Below are positions 49,463 to 63,240 of a DNA stretch of 64,000 bases, one piece after another. Source of the stretch: Tetrahymena thermophila SB210 (lineage: Eukaryota; Ciliophora; Oligohymenophorea; Hymenostomatida; Tetrahymenidae); the NCBI RefSeq assembly GCF_000189635.1, contig NW_002476143.1, forward strand, positions 161,309-225,308, given 5' to 3'. The first letter of the stretch is position 1; each line of letters opens with the position of its first letter. The position numbers and the translations under genes were made by a program. The notes under the pieces are model-generated. The model was not told where the DNA came from. It did not search any database and worked only from the letters and a program-made list of their open reading frames with translations.

Positions 49463-50700
49463 TCATATCATTTTTTCAGATGCTATCATTTTAAGTTTGA
49501 TGTTTTAAATTAAAATAGATGTAGCAGAGTTTACATTTAAAGAATCGATTAAAGTGTATGGGAAAACCATAGGACGGTTTAAATAAAGGGTTTAATCAAT
49601 AGAAACAATTTTATCACTGACTTTAAGTATTTTAGGATCAACACCATTACCTTCGTTACCCATAACAAGGACTATTTTATCCTTTTATATGAATTAAATT
49701 GAATGAATAAATAAAATAACAAAATTTTATAAAATCTACTTTTGAACTAACTTTTAATTTTTCAAGAGAAATCTAGTTTTCAGAATGATTTAAACCGGTT
49801 GAGTAGACTTTCCATCCTCTTAGTTAGCAATCTATATTTAATTGTTTTAGCTGATATAATATTGAAATAAAAGTAACCTTTTAAAAACTCAACTGGATCT
49901 GGGGTACAATAAATGTCCATCACTTCTAAAGCTCCTGAGCTTGTCTTAGAAACTGTTGGATTTAAAGGACATCTTGAGAATTCATCTACTACTACGTTAT
50001 CCACTCCTAGATATTAACATGTTCTTATTATAGCACCAAAATTCTAAGGATCTGTGATTCTATCAAGGAATAGAATCATATTCCCTTATAAAATATCACT
50101 AGATTTTGTTCTTAAATATTTTAAAGGTTCAGCTTTAATAACTACGTTTTAGTGTGGTTAATTTTAAACCAATCTGTCTAATTTTTCCTATTTTAAAAAG
50201 TTATTTTTAACTAAATAAGAGATTCTGGTTTTAAATAGAAATTACTCTATCAACAAACTTAACTGGTATTTTTTTTGCATTAGCTGTATTTATGATATTC
50301 GAAATTTTGGGAGGAAGATGACCTTTTTATTTATAAAAATAATACATTTGAACAAAAATTAGAGATTCCTTTGAAATTAATTTTAGAAAATTCTATTACT
50401 TTAGACATGTTGATTAATTATAACTTCGACAATATTTCTTTTATTTGAATGGAGAGCGATCATAGTAGGATTTAATCCATAAACAAAATCTAAAAAGTAT
50501 TTAAGATAATTAATTATGTTAACTCACTATGTAAATGAATATTCTACCAAACTTTCTTTTAAAATAAAAAATATATCTTTAGATTAATTAGTACTTAAGA
50601 TATAAAAATGTGATTACGATGACTTCTAAGTAGAAAATAAGCTCATAAGTGAGCTGCTTAAGCTATTGAAATTATTTTGTGACTTAAATACTTTAAACAT
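49463..50700 (-). CDS. SpoU/TrmH-family RNA 2'-O-ribose methyltransferase, probably mitochondrial (MRM1-like)
   Basis: The N-terminus MFKVFKSQNNFNSLSSSLMS is basic and Ser-rich like a mitochondrial presequence. The substrate-binding domain follows (FVYGLNPTMIALHSNKRNIV). All three SpoU motifs are present: RITDPQNFGAIIRTCQYLG (motif 1), DKIVLVMGNEGNGVD (motif 2) and DSLNVNSATSILI (motif 3). These build the trefoil-knot SAM site. Enzymes of this family methylate ribose 2'-OH groups, and mitochondrial MRM1 modifies a guanosine of large-subunit rRNA; a tRNA target cannot be excluded. Several introns are needed. The first is uncertain, since a GTTTGG donor gives the best join (ILKEN-FVYGLNP). The distance between motifs 1 and 2 is normal after removing the intron near 49700-49760. 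Confidence 0.85.
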
Positions 50701-51528
50701 TTTTTCTAACCTTCTACTTTTTAATTCTATTTATTATATCTTAATAATTAAACTTGATTTATCAAAGATACTTACTTACTAACTAAATTTAATATATTTT
50801 TGTTTTTATACAGAAACAATATTATCAAAATACTGAATAATATTAAGCAAATAAATGAAGATGTCTTTACCAATCATAAAAAATTAGCTACAATTAAACT
50901 ATTTTAAAATTGATTTTTCATAATTAACAATTCAATAAATTAAATAAGTTTATGAAATTTTTTATAAATAAAAATAACAAAATGTGGTTAATTTGTTTAT
51001 AAATCTGCTTAATATATTAAAAAATAATGAAAAAATATTAAAACAATCCTCACAAAAAATTTTTTAAAACAACTAAATAGAATAAAATATTAAATATTTT
51101 CTTAAATGATTGTGAAATTCGAAATAAAGTAATTAGCCTTTATTAATTAAATAAAGATAAATTTTTAACAAGATAATGATTATTAAGAAAAAATGAATTT
51201 ATTTATTTACTAACTATCAATTTGAGGATTAGTTAATATTAAATTTGTTTTACTTTAGAAGTGTGCAAATAACATAGATATTTAATGGAAATATATTTAA
51301 TATAAATTTAATAACTACATTTTTAATTATAAGCCAAAATTGTGATGCATTAGTGTTGTATGTGTTGAGTTGACTAATGAATCATATTTTTAAAATTAAA
51401 ATAAATTTTTATTTATATACAAGGGTGTTTGTTCGTTCTTTCGTTAGTTAATTGATTTATATTTCTAAAATCCTTGATATGTAAAAAGAAATTTTAATCT
51501 AATTAATTGTTTATTTATTTATTAATTT
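50701..51528. other. Intergenic spacer
   Basis: About 830 bp of AT-rich DNA between two minus-strand genes. No structured or coding feature was recognised. Confidence 0.5.
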
Positions 51529-54500
51529 TCATTTTTAAATTTTATTAAAACTTTAATTTAAATTATTGAAAGATCTTGAACTAGGACTAAAAAATTGTTG
51601 TTGCTGTTAGTTTTATGGAGTGCCTATCAGTACATGACTACTATTTCTCTAGGAAAAATATTAAGGCTGCTAATTTTATATACTTGCTCTTTGTGAAAAT
51701 GATTTAATTTCATTCATTTCTATCATCCTTGATGATGAAGAGTATTCGCTCTAGTTTTAATTGCTTTTAAAATATAAAAAATTAATAAAAAAATAAATTA
51801 ATTTTATTATTTTGATTTGAGTACACGCTGTATGAAAGTCTTATCTTTTGAAATGGTATTTAAATTATCCTTTTAATAGACTCTTCACTCTAATTGAGCT
51901 GAACTGTAATTCCTTTTTTATTAGAATTGAATTAGGATTTATTCTTATATTAAAAAATAACTTACTTTTAAAGTTTATTATGACATAATCAATCAGGAGG
52001 CATGCAATTACTATAAAAATATGTCCAAGCCAAACTTCTACTTATCCATATAATCTTTTAAATATAATTAATGGTGTGTTTTTATAGTTTTTGAAGTTTA
52101 GAATATATTTGTTTTACCTATCAAATATATGGTATCCATCTAAAAAAACTAGAGAATTTAGAAGCTTGAATATAATGAAATACACGATGATACTTCCTAA
52201 TGTAAATGCTATCAATAGAGGTGTTATACATTTTGAAATTAAGAATATTTTTATGTTAGAAATGATGATCACATTTGAATACATAAAGTTTCCTACTAGA
52301 AGCATATATGTATCCAAGTTGTCAAGTGATGTGTCAAAGATTTAAATACAGCAAGCACCTATCAAGGCTGATTAAAGGATAGCAATTAAAAATTATTACC
52401 AAAAAGTCTTTTTATCAAAGCACTCATTTAATATACCACTTAAGTAGTAGGGATATGGATTTTGTTAGAGAAATTTTCCTTTATATTCTTTATCAAATAA
52501 AGCGAAAACTACAATAGGAGCTGAGGTAAATATTATATTATACATTTAGAAAATCCAAAGATCGTATAAAAACTAAGCAGAAAATCCATTGTAAAAGCCA
52601 TACCAAAACTATGGAAGTACAACTAAAATGTTCTTGTAAAAATTATAGAGGACTAAATTGCTATTCTTTCTGTAAAATTCCCTACCATAGTAGAGCAACA
52701 ATCTACCCAATTGCTAAAATTCATTTATTGCAAAATCGCTTGCCTTTAATTTTATATTAATATTAATGATTATCATATGTTTTCTCAAAAAATATATTAA
52801 AATTTACTCTAGCTGCTTAGGTTCCCTCTAATCCCTTTATACCTATTCCTACATGTGCACCTATAATCATATTTACATCGTTGGCACCATCTCCTATTGC
52901 TAAAGTGGTTGCTCCAGGGTTCTAAAATTTTAGAAATAAAAATTAAATTAAATATTAATTTTAATGATTTTTTACCTTTTATCTAAATAAATCAACAATT
53001 TATCTTTTTTGTTTGGGAGAAACTCTGCACACAATTACGGAATCGACATATTGAGCAAGTTTCATGAAAAGTGTAAGCAATTCATCTGAATGAGTTTCAA
53101 TAGGTTAGTGCGACATTTAATCAAGAGAGACTCCACTCACGATCAAAGCTGTTTTTCTACCCTCTTCACACGAAAGAAGCTTTTAGAATAACTTAAATTA
53201 TTTCTTAAATAAAATGAATTAATTTACTTCTTTTTTTGCTTGTTTTAAAAGAGCTAAGATATCTTAATACTTGCTGAATTCAAAGTCTAAAACTACTCTT
53301 TTGTAAGAAGGCTCTATGATTGAACTCAGTAGACCAACATTTATTGCTGTTTCCCTTTTATCACCAGTTAGCATCCAAATCTAAATTCCAGCTTCTCTTA
53401 ATTTTTAAATTGTTTGAGGAACATTTTCTTACAATTTATCTTCTATTGCTGTGCAGCCATACAATATTAGGTTTTACTCTATTTCGTCACTTACTTTTTC
53501 TACTATTTCGTCTCGCTTTTATCACAAAAACAAAATAAAATATATATAAAAACTCAAAAAAACTTACTTCAGAAGTTAGAATTATTTAAGACTAATGCAT
53601 TTTTTCACTCCATTAAACATAAAAATTATTGTCGACTCTTCCTTTTGCAAGTACAAGAGTTCTGTATCCAAGTTTAGCGAATTCAATTAAAAAATCATGA
53701 GTTTTCTACAAAACAAATCTTTTGAATTAAAACAAATACTGAATAAAAATAAGTCTCATAATATCCAAAAATTTACTAGTCTTATTATTTTTAGTCTAAT
53801 CTACTCATAATAATTGAATCAGCTCCCTTAGTAGAAATGTATATTTCTTCCTATACAACGTCTATATTGTTTGAATTTGTTAATATTTTTTAATAAATAA
53901 TAGACATTCTTTTTCGAGCACTTGAGAAAGGTAATATGTTTAATATTTTAAATTTAAATATTTCTTCTTATTCATTTTATAGCTTTTTTTTAATTGATAA
54001 AATATTTTCATGATCCATTCCCAGAAGCTCAAATCCTTATTCTTTTGCAAATTCTACTAGACACAAATCATCAGGAGAGCATGCATTATAAATCAATTTC
54101 TCTTTATCATTTTCAACTATAATCTCATGGCACATCGCTAAATAAATCATGAAATCTTCAAGCTTCTCTTTGTTTGAAAAGCTATTAAATTCTTTATAAA
54201 AATCAGCACCTTAAAATCTTTTTGATTTTTACAACTCTATATTTTATATTTCAATCATCTCTTAATCATATTTATCATCTTAAAACCTATCCTATTAATG
54301 ACATTTTTCTAACCCATAAACTTTATCTTATAATCCAAACGCTTTGAAAACTAACTAATTGCAAGTCAAAGTTCCAGTTTTATCAGTAAATATGAATCCA
54401 ACTTATCCTAACTCTTCATTTAAACCCGAACTTTAAACTAAGGGCTCTGATCCATCCTACCCTAACATGTGCTTATCCTTAGTAATCTTCATAGACTAAA

Positions 54501-56352
54501 AAAATTTCACCATATCTAAAGTTACTAGCAAAGAAATTGGAACAAAATTCCTATTAATATTAAAATTTTAACATATTAAAAATCAAAATACAAATTTATA
54601 AATTTTTATCATACTTGAATGAATGTAATATTTTTCATCAAGTAAAAAATTTATTAAATAAATATATTAATTATTATTGGAAAATTTATTTATAATTACG
54701 TGAAAAGCATCATCCACATGCCATAGTAGATTAGGAATCCAATAAATGAATCATTATGCTTCTAATCTTTATCTGTTAATCCTAAATAAAATTAAATGCT
54801 TGAGAAATTGTCTCCAGTCCAGCTCTATTCTAAGAGAGCGCACACAATGCAAAATAGCATCTAGACTAAAAATACTAATATGATTTCAGAATTCATCAGG
54901 ATTTAAATTGTACTTAGCTTGGGTCTAGCTTTAACTGAGTTGAGCATAATCTTTGTATCACTTCCAGTGTATGCCACAACTCCTATTATATAATCAGTTT
55001 ACTTAAGCGAGCAGCCTCTTAAAATAAAGTTTCCTATTTCGAGAGGTTGTTAGATCATCTTTAGCTAATGTTCATATTCAATGTAGCCTTAAAATTTATA
55101 AAGAAATGGATTTGGTTTCTCATATCTGCAGACACTAAACGTATTAAATATCTATTTTTATAATATATAATCTTATCTCTGATTGTTTTCATTTAAAGTT
55201 ATTTATTACTTTGCTTTGTGTTTCAAATACACTCTGTAGTTTTTTTGGTACAGATTTTACTTTTAGATTTGTCTCTCCATCCAAATTTTTAGTTTCAACG
55301 TAGCAATTTCCTCCTTTGTTAGAAGAATAAATGAGAATAATATCTGCTGGAATATATTCATCTCTATTTACCTAATTTTTTTAAAATATATTTTGATAAC
55401 TTCTTTTTTAGATTTATTTTTCCTAAATATTAGTAAAATGAATGCTTGTTTACTCTTATCAAATTTCCTATTCTTAAATTTCTCCATTACTCTTTCATAA
55501 AATTTTTGTTTCTTGCTACTAAAATAGGTTTATTGTTTTCCTATTTATCATACATGTGCCTATATTATTTTATATAAACGAATTATTTTGAAACAATAAA
55601 TTTAATTTTTTTTTTTTCAACAAATAAACAGATATATTTTACTGCCAAAGTAAAAGTAACAAAGTTTCATTTTGTAAAAATATATAAAAAGGGCATTTAA
55701 ATGTCAATAATATTTACCTCTTCATATCTTCGTAGGCATCTTTAATCGCTGTTACACATAAAATGATAGTCAAGGGGAAAAATATAACGGGCCTGCCTTC
55801 TGAATTAGAAATTTCGTCAATCATTTGCAGAAATCCAACCAACTATTGAATAGTTAAATATTTTTTCAATTTACAGCTCAAAATAAACTGTAAAATCAAG
55901 GATAATGAAATATTTAATTTATCAATGATGCAAAATATTTTTTAGAAGTGGAGTTTCCCTAAAAATTTGTAAGAAATATCTTAAATCTGAATTTTATAAT
56001 GATTTACTAGAAAGTAGACATTTGGAAGCTTAGAGAATTACTCCATGAGATTGAGAGGAATGAAGGAAAAAAAGTTATATTTGGCAGTGTGAATAGAATT
56101 ATCAATAACCTCCATATCCTATACATTGGTCTAAATTAATCTATCTGGCTATTCTTGCCAATCAAACTTAGTCTTCCTAAAGCAAAGAAATTTATTATTT
56201 TTAGGTATATTTCTATGCTAGAAATCTGCTTCATTTTAAATTATATAATAAGATGGTTAGTTAAGAAGCTTTTCATTCAGTTAGGATTATATTTAATCCT
56301 ATGATGAATTATATAATAGACTTGAATTGTAAACGTCTTCTTTGTTGGACAT
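51529..56352 (-). CDS. P4-type ATPase, phospholipid flippase
   Basis: A multi-exon gene from [19 protein letters not shown] to a Gln/Ser-rich cytoplasmic tail. The diagnostic P4 motifs are intact: DGET (55270-55281) in the actuator domain, PISL (54529-54546) in place of the cation-pump [13 protein letters not shown] (54364-54384) as the phosphorylation site, and [10 protein letters not shown] (52874-52894) at the hinge. The N-terminal region carries the flippase pattern [21 protein letters not shown]4-ATPases move phosphatidylserine and related lipids from the outer to the inner leaflet of plasma or endosomal membranes, usually with a CDC50 partner. The frame upstream of ATG 56352 stays open for some distance without another ATG, so an extra 5' exon is possible. 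Unlike the P2C-like gene to its left, nothing suggests loss of activity. Confidence 0.9.
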
Positions 56353-57448
56353 GAAAACCTAATAGCCTACTATCGTACTATCTATTCTTCTCCTTACTTA
56401 ACTTTTGATACCTTTCTTATTTTTTCTTAAAGTTTATTGTAATGTTGTATAAAGTTTTATTGAATTTTAATTAAATTTCCTTCTATTCGCTATCTTTATG
56501 AATAAAATAGTAAAATTTCAAAATTTTTCTGCTTTTTTTGATACTTTAACAACAGTATGTATGTATCATTTATTTAACAAGTAATTCATTTCTTTTAATT
56601 TATTATTTATTTAATCCAAACTTGCTCAGTTTTTATTAATTCCTTGAATAAACTAATACCATTTATTGCTTACTAATTTAGTAATAAAAATTTCTTCTTT
56701 TTTATTAATATTTTTACTGCCCATCAAATTAGAAAAAATATCTTTAAAATTTGTATTGATTCACTTAATTACGTACACTCTTTTTAAAAAATTTAATTAA
56801 GTCTTACATATAAAAAATTTAGACTTTATCTACAAAATTTACTATTTTAATTTATTTCTTAATGCAGTTAATAGACTTTTTTTAAATACTCCAAAACCCT
56901 ATTTTATTAGATAAAAAAGCTTATAGTTCTTAATATAAACATTATTTAATATTAAACAAAATATCTTTTTTCATCATTCACTATTTTATCATTCATCTAA
57001 AAGCAAAATATTTTGGTTCTAAAAAAGAATTTGACTTTCTTGAAAAATTTTGTTAAATTATCTTTATATTTTTATTTAATAGACTTATTTTCTAAAGCAT
57101 TCTTTGTAAAATATTAAATAAAATTAAAAAAACAAGCAATTTCAAAATTATCATAACACATTTAAAGTATTTATTCTTGATTCTAAATTTTGAGAAATTA
57201 ATTTTACTTTTATTGGCTTTGGATTATTAGGCGGGCAGAATTTATTTATTTATTTTAGATTATCTGGTTTTAAATCTAGAATTAATTACTAATTCGCTTT
57301 TTCTTAACTGGAAACCAGTAAAATCAATTTTTTTTATCATAATTTCATTAAAAAATAATTTTAAAATTTGATTTGGTCAATATATAAAATATAAATTTTA
57401 AAGCTTTAATAAATTAAACCAATCAAATAATAATTTAAAAAACGATTT
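56353..57448. other. Intergenic spacer
   Basis: About 1.1 kb of AT-rich sequence between two minus-strand genes. The first 170 bp is an open frame in phase with the flippase and could be part of a 5' exon. Nothing else was seen. Confidence 0.5.
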
Positions 57449-58472
57449 TCATTTAAATTTAATATTTTATTAAAATTGCTTACTTACTTTTTCAAGAACC
57501 TTTTTGAGAGAGATAAAATAAATTTAAATTCTAAATTTTAAACTGAAAATAATGAAAAAAGTTTCATTGTTATTAACTAAAATAAATTTATAGAAGTTAG
57601 ACACATAGATAAATATTGGAAACAGAAGTAAAATTCCAATTTTAATTAAGAAAGATTCATAATTTCTATTATAAATGATCTTAAATACCATTTTAGAAAA
57701 GATTTTTTACAATTGTATTTTACTAGAGGTATATGTGATTAAAAGTCTATTTATCTATTAATTGCTGGTTAGTTTATTTAAGATATACTCTCTGTAATTC
57801 TTTGAAATCATATTAAATAAAAGTTATATCTAACTTAAAGCTATAAGCACCCTTCTTTCTTCTAATTTCAAAAACACGAAAGTAAATGAAAGTAGAATTA
57901 ACTTCGAAAATAGAAAAATCATGTACTTTGTTTTATCCTAATTTCCATAAATTATTTAATTAAGATTCTATAGTAGAGCTATAATATGGGTTAAGTTCAT
58001 ATAACCATTGAGCCTTCATTGCGATGCAATAATCAACAAAGCTAAATTAGTTAAGCTTCTCCACTTCTTATTAGAAAGAATTATTAAAGGAATATGTTCT
58101 TGAAAATTGTTTTACAACAAGTTGCTCCCAATCAGATTTAGACAGTCTTATGCTGTTATAAGTTTTTGTTCTCATTAAAAAAGCAACTCCAAAAATCCAT
58201 ATTAAAACTAGAAATAGAATCCTTAACAGAACAAATGATTTTTTTTAATTTTTGTTCTCGTGAACCTTTTTTTTATTTGCATCGTCGTCGCTTTAATTCT
58301 ACCATTCTTTGACTTTTACAAGCTGAGTAGAGTTTTATTATTCAGATCTCTATTTTCTACTTGAACGAATACTCTCATTTAGCTAATTTAAAGTAATTTA
58401 AACATTATATAAGTGCCTGTAAAAGTGCTTTTCAAATGGGCTTTACCTTTCTTTTGGGTTTCTTTTTATCAT
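57449..58472 (-). CDS. Hypothetical two-TM membrane protein
   Basis: Two exons, with an intron at 57666-57723 (58 nt), give 321 residues. The N-terminal 90 residues are cytosol-like and basic (MIKRNPKERQSPFEKHFYRH). Transmembrane helix 1 is SFVLLRILFLVLIWIFGVAF. A hydrophilic domain of about 120 residues follows (FVDYCIAMKAQWLYELNPYY, FIYFRVFEIRRKKGAYSFKL), and helix 2 is IGILLLFPIFIYVSNFYKFI. The topology, with both termini cytosolic and a sizeable loop between two helices, recalls CDC50 flippase subunits, and the neighbour is a P4 flippase. However, none of the CDC50 cysteines or sequence signatures is present, so no functional link is claimed. No family was recognised. Confidence 0.65.
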
Positions 58473-58870
58473 TTTTTTTAAAAACCTATTTTTATTTCTT
58501 TTTAAAAAAATTATTGGTTTTTTTTAGAATAATTTAAAACAAGATACTTAAAAGTTAAAAGACACAATTCTAAATTCCGCCAAATTTAAAAAAAAAAAAC
58601 AACAACTAAATAATAACTGAAAAAAAAATACATAATTAATGTCTAAAATGTGTAAATAAATAAATAAATAACAGATATCAAATCAAAATTTAAAAAAATT
58701 AAAGTTATTTAATAAAAAATACTTGCATTATTAAATTAAATATTTCTATGAAGGTTTGGATCAATAAAATAAATTTTCTTCTTAAGTTATAATTAGACTA
58801 ATATATTATAAATATTTTTATTTATTTATGTATTTATTTATTTATTTTATTTTTTTATTTATGCTCGTTC
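58473..58870. other. Intergenic spacer
   Basis: About 400 bp of AT-rich DNA with TTTA-type low complexity near 58820-58860. It should hold the promoter of the two-TM gene. Confidence 0.5.
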
Positions 58871-60310
58871 TCAATTTTTTATAGAATTTTCAAGTAACCA
58901 GTCAACTGAACGAAGAGCTCCCTCCATGTATCCGTTAAAACTTTAACTTGTTTCTGTTCCAACAAAGAATATATTTTGATTTTTTTGAGTATTAAAATCT
59001 GCAAATTCTTAAACAGGAGATTCTCCAGTTTATTCAAGTTTGCCAATCTGTAGACCAGAATACCCTCCTAAAACAAAAGGGTCTTCAATAAATGAGTGGG
59101 AAAAGTAATCAAAGTAATTATAAGATTCTCTGCCAAAAATAGAAACTAAAGCTTAAATGATTTTAGTTCTAAATTCTGATTTAGATAACTTTTATGCTTC
59201 TGTTGCTTTTTAACCAACAGAAAATACTTGTAGAATTCCATTTTAAGAGTGACTACATGACATATCGTAAATATCAGTAATAAATGGATTTTCATAGCAG
59301 AAGGCATTTCCATTTAGGTTTTGATTTCTCCAGAATGGAGTGTCGTATAGCAAAAATGTCTTGATAACGTTGCCAACATCATAGCTTTGAGTAAGATTTT
59401 GAATTTTCTGTTAATGCTAAGAATCCAATAGCTATAAATCAATGTGTTTAAAAATAAATGGAGGCACAGAAATGATTAAATTCTTTGTAAAGTAAGATTT
59501 TTGTATTAAAATTTCATTTTAAGAGTATTTTGAGTCTTTTTCAGTAGATTCTAACACCTTAACTTCTACTACATCATTGGAGTGCTAAATAATCTCTACA
59601 GCTTTCTAGTTAAGTTATAAATATTTATTAGCTTCAAAATCTTAAGCCAATTTTTCAATTAAATTCTCAACACCACCTTCCATTCTCAATTAATCAAATT
59701 CTCCTTGTAATGAGGTAAAATCTTTACCTTATTTTTCCATAAACTAGGCGTATTTTAGTGATATTTTGGATAAAGGGTAGGCTGTAACACTCTCTAAATT
59801 TGAAGCAAGATGCTATTTGAATAAATTTAAAATGTCTTTGTCTTGAGTATTTACATTTGAAACTATGAAATCGTCAAGATAATCTTATAAAGTCATATTT
59901 GGAATACTAGTTATTTATTTTTGATTTAGAAAGCTCAAAAATTATTCAACAAATTCGTCCGTCTTATCAAAAAGGTCTTAAGCCGATTTGTCTGATATTT
60001 CATCTTTCAAATTTTTGCCATTAAATTGGTAAATAGACTATCCTTAAGAGTATGTAGGGAACAGCTTTAATTTGTAATTCTTAGATAAATCCTAAACCCT
60101 AGTATGCTGAGGTAATATCCATTAGGCACCTAAATCTGCATAATTATTATTTAGCAATCCTTTATAAGTTTGAATTCTACCTCCAATCTTATTTTTTGCT
60201 TCTAAGATCATTAAATTCTTAATTCCTCTTTCTTTAAGCAATCTTTTGGCACAATAAAGGCCACTTAACCCACCTCCAAGTATTAAATAATCTAGCTTTT
60301 AAAAACTCAT
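58871..60310 (-). CDS. Flavin-containing amine oxidase (monoamine oxidase-like)
   Basis: A single exon of 479 residues starting MSFQKLDYLILGGGLSGLYC. The N-terminal Rossmann motif GGGLSG (residues about 12-17) binds FAD. It is followed by LMILEAKNKIGGRIQT, the typical ribose-binding Glu and GGR segment. The C-terminal motif FVGTETSQSFNGYMEGALRS is the second FAD-contact region of the amine oxidase family. The middle contains the substrate domain with ISVPPFIF. Such enzymes oxidise amines, releasing aldehyde, ammonia and hydrogen peroxide; the substrate could be a monoamine, a polyamine or an amino acid. There is no C-terminal membrane anchor and no cysteine in the usual covalent-FAD context, so a soluble, non-covalent enzyme is likely. 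Confidence 0.92.
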
Positions 60311-61617
60311 TTCAAGTATTTAGGCAAACAAAAAAATTTTAATTATTTTTAATTTCCTATTTTGTTTTCTGATAGACTTAAGCAAATCTTTTTAATAACT
60401 TCAAGTAATCTTGTAGAAATATTTGTTTTTGATTTACTAATTACAAATTTTATTCTTTTATTTACAAATCTTTTTTTAGTAGGTCTATCAAGTTTTTTAA
60501 TTTTGTTTATTTTTCTTTTTTTGATGAAAGTATTAAATTTTAATACCCGTTAATCATATTTAAAAAAATGAAAACAAAATTAATATTAAATCTTGTTTAA
60601 ATGTAAGAATTATTTTAATTATAAATTTGATTAAATTTTAATACTCGTTAATCATATTTTATAAAATGAAAACAAAATTAATATTAAATCTTGTTTAAAT
60701 GTAAGAATTATTTTAATTATAAATTTGAAGTATTTATTTAAAGAATTTTAATACCTTAAAAAGACATAATTAGATTGACTAAAATAGTAGTTAAAATAAA
60801 TAAATTAATTTTACTTTAAATAAGTAAGATAAATATGAAATAAAATAACAAAAGGCTATTTATTTTTATGATAAATTTCATGAAGAAACTATTAAACATT
60901 GTGAAATATAAATTAAATTCTGTTTTTATTGAGTAAAATATATTTAAAAAATATATAAGCTATTTTAAAAGCTAAAAATCTATCTTTTTAAAAAAATATC
61001 TACAAAAAATAACAAAAATTAATTTAATTTATCTTGAAAATATATATTCAGACCTAATAAATAGCAAGTAATAAATAAATAAATAAAAATATTTATTAAA
61101 ATAATTAAATATTACATTTTCAAAAAAATATATGTCATCCATCTTCCATCTTTATATACACTTCTTAATACAAATAGTAAAAAATAAAAAGTTGATTATT
61201 TATTAAATTTTGATAAAAAAACTCTTATTAGGTTCTATTTTAGCTAACCTCTCTAATTTAACACTTTAAATTAGGTAAAAACAGTTTATTTGTATTCAAT
61301 TTATTTCAAAAAACTATATCATTATGGAAATTATTGACTCAAAATTTTTAAATGAGAAACAATTAAAATTTCATACAATTCTTGATAAATAAAATTTGAT
61401 TACTATTTATTTTAAGAATGTACAAAAATATTTTATAAATTAAAAAAATGAAGCTAATTTAAATTCTAGGATAGCTATTTATTGCATATTTAAGCTATTG
61501 TAAAAATAAATGAGAGGTAGACACAATTAATATTTCATATAATTAATATGTATTTATATAAAAAAAAACTAAAAGTCATTAAATTAGAAATCTTTAAAGA
61601 ATTCAATAAATTCATTT
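60311..61617. other. Intergenic spacer
   Basis: About 1.3 kb between two minus-strand genes. It contains a 98-bp tandem duplication (recorded separately) and AT-rich sequence with only Ile/Phe/Leu-rich spurious frames. Confidence 0.5.
60533..60730. repeat. Tandem duplication, unit 98 bp, two copies
   Basis: The unit ttaaattttaatacccgtta ... attttaattataaatttga occurs at 60533-60630 and again at 60631-60728 with very few differences (c/t in the cccg/ctcg segment and a small indel near the poly-A). The high identity indicates a recent duplication. Confidence 0.95.
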
Positions 61618-63240
61618 TCATTCATGACGAATGAGCATATCAATAATATTTTTACAAACTTCTTCCCCATATTTATCAGTTATTTGCTTTTTAATGAGGA
61701 GATGCATGATAGATGATTTAACTTCGACTATAGAATTTATCATGAAAGGGAATTTTTATTCATTATCATCATTATCAGAATTATTTCTACAGTAAGAAAG
61801 AATGTATTTATTATCAACAGATGCTACTTTTTCATCACATTAATTTTCATTATTTTCATCCTCTTCATTTTCATCTTCTCCTTCAAAATACATAAAAGTG
61901 ATTTTGTTGGAGGAGGGATTATAAACATCAAAAAATTATCCTTGACGTCCAAATCTTTGCCATATAATCTTTTAATTTTCAACATCAGTTAGATATATAT
62001 CTTATATTCCAAAAGCCCTGTTTTCACTCACGGTATTTACGCTTTATTCTAAAATAGAATTAGGGTCTTAAGGAATAACATCTAGTAGGGTAGTTTATTC
62101 CTTAGCTGGGCTTCCTTAAGTATAATCAAACACCTTAAGGCATGGAAAATGTCCTTTAGTAAGATTAGCTAGTAAACCAGCTTTGTTTTCTCCAAATGAA
62201 AAGATATGCTAAACAACACCATCCAAATTTTCAGTTAAACGGAATTAAGGGATAAGACCTTCTCCTTTTTTGCTCACATTCCAAATTAAGAATTCAACAG
62301 GAGCATTTTCGAAGAGTTGAGTATAGACACAAATAGTATCTCTCTTGTTCAATCTTTCCATAAAAAACATTTTTTAGTTAGGCTCACTATATTTCACTTA
62401 AGAGAAGAAGTCTCCTTGCTAACTTTCGTGAAAAGCAGTAATAACATTTTCATTTTAATGAGTGCTGTAAGTGTTTTTAATCTATTTTAATTTAAAAAAT
62501 TTTTTTCATTTGACTATAAATTATTTTTTTTAAAATATTTTTGAAAATATCAAAATTAGTTTTTAAAAATAGAAAATTTGATTTTAAAATTCTTTATAAT
62601 AAATATATATATAGCTAGCTATATTGATTGATCGATTTAAAAAAAGAAGTACTTATTGAAGTTATTAATTTTATTTTGATAATTTTAAATGGAAATTTAG
62701 TTGAATTCAATAAATGATATAACCAATTTTATCTTCATCAATAAGCATTTAAAGAAAGCCAGAATATTGCTAAATAAATATTGTATTTTTTACTTCTAAT
62801 AAGACAACATATTTACTTTCAGGTAATACAACCAATTCCATACCATCTCTAAATAAATCATCTTTGGCGCTATCAGTTCTCTCACTATTTGGCATGCCCG
62901 ATTAAGTTGGCAAATCAATATTCATAATATCAACATTTTCGCATCTGACAAAATTAAAGAACTTAATTTTCTTAGCCTCCTAAGTTATATAAACAATTGT
63001 TTCCTTATCATACATTACTACTTTCTTTATTTCTTTATCAATTTAGCTTTCTTAAAGAATAGTTTTCAGAAGAAAATTAACTTTGAAAAGTTTTCCCTTT
63101 TCAAAGATTAATAAACCTTCATAGTTAGGGAGAGCTATTACGTGCTCTAAACTATCTTAAAACTTGAAACTGAATGTGCAATTAGATTAAGCTATCCTGT
63201 AGCAAGCTATTGTTTAAGTTTTTTCTGTTTAAATATCCAT
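61618..63240 (-). CDS. Unknown protein, most telomere-proximal gene
   Basis: Starts MDIQTEKTQTIACYRIAQSN and ends DMLIRHE before TGA 61618-61620. The chain is beta-rich, with repeated short hydrophobic strands separated by charged turns (HVIALPNYEGLLIFEKGKLF, VVMYDKETIVYITQEAKKI, VVLPESKYVVLLEVKNTIFI, MFFMERLNKRDTICVYTQLF), which looks like a beta-propeller, although WD dipeptides are absent. An acidic stretch (EGEDENEEDENNENQ) lies near the C-terminus. At least one intron is needed between about 62725 and 62486, because the first exon runs into TGA after YIIY. The acceptor at ATT AAA AAC is clear, but no donor in matching phase was found. Its start is about 450 bp from the telomere. No family was recognised. 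Confidence 0.6.
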
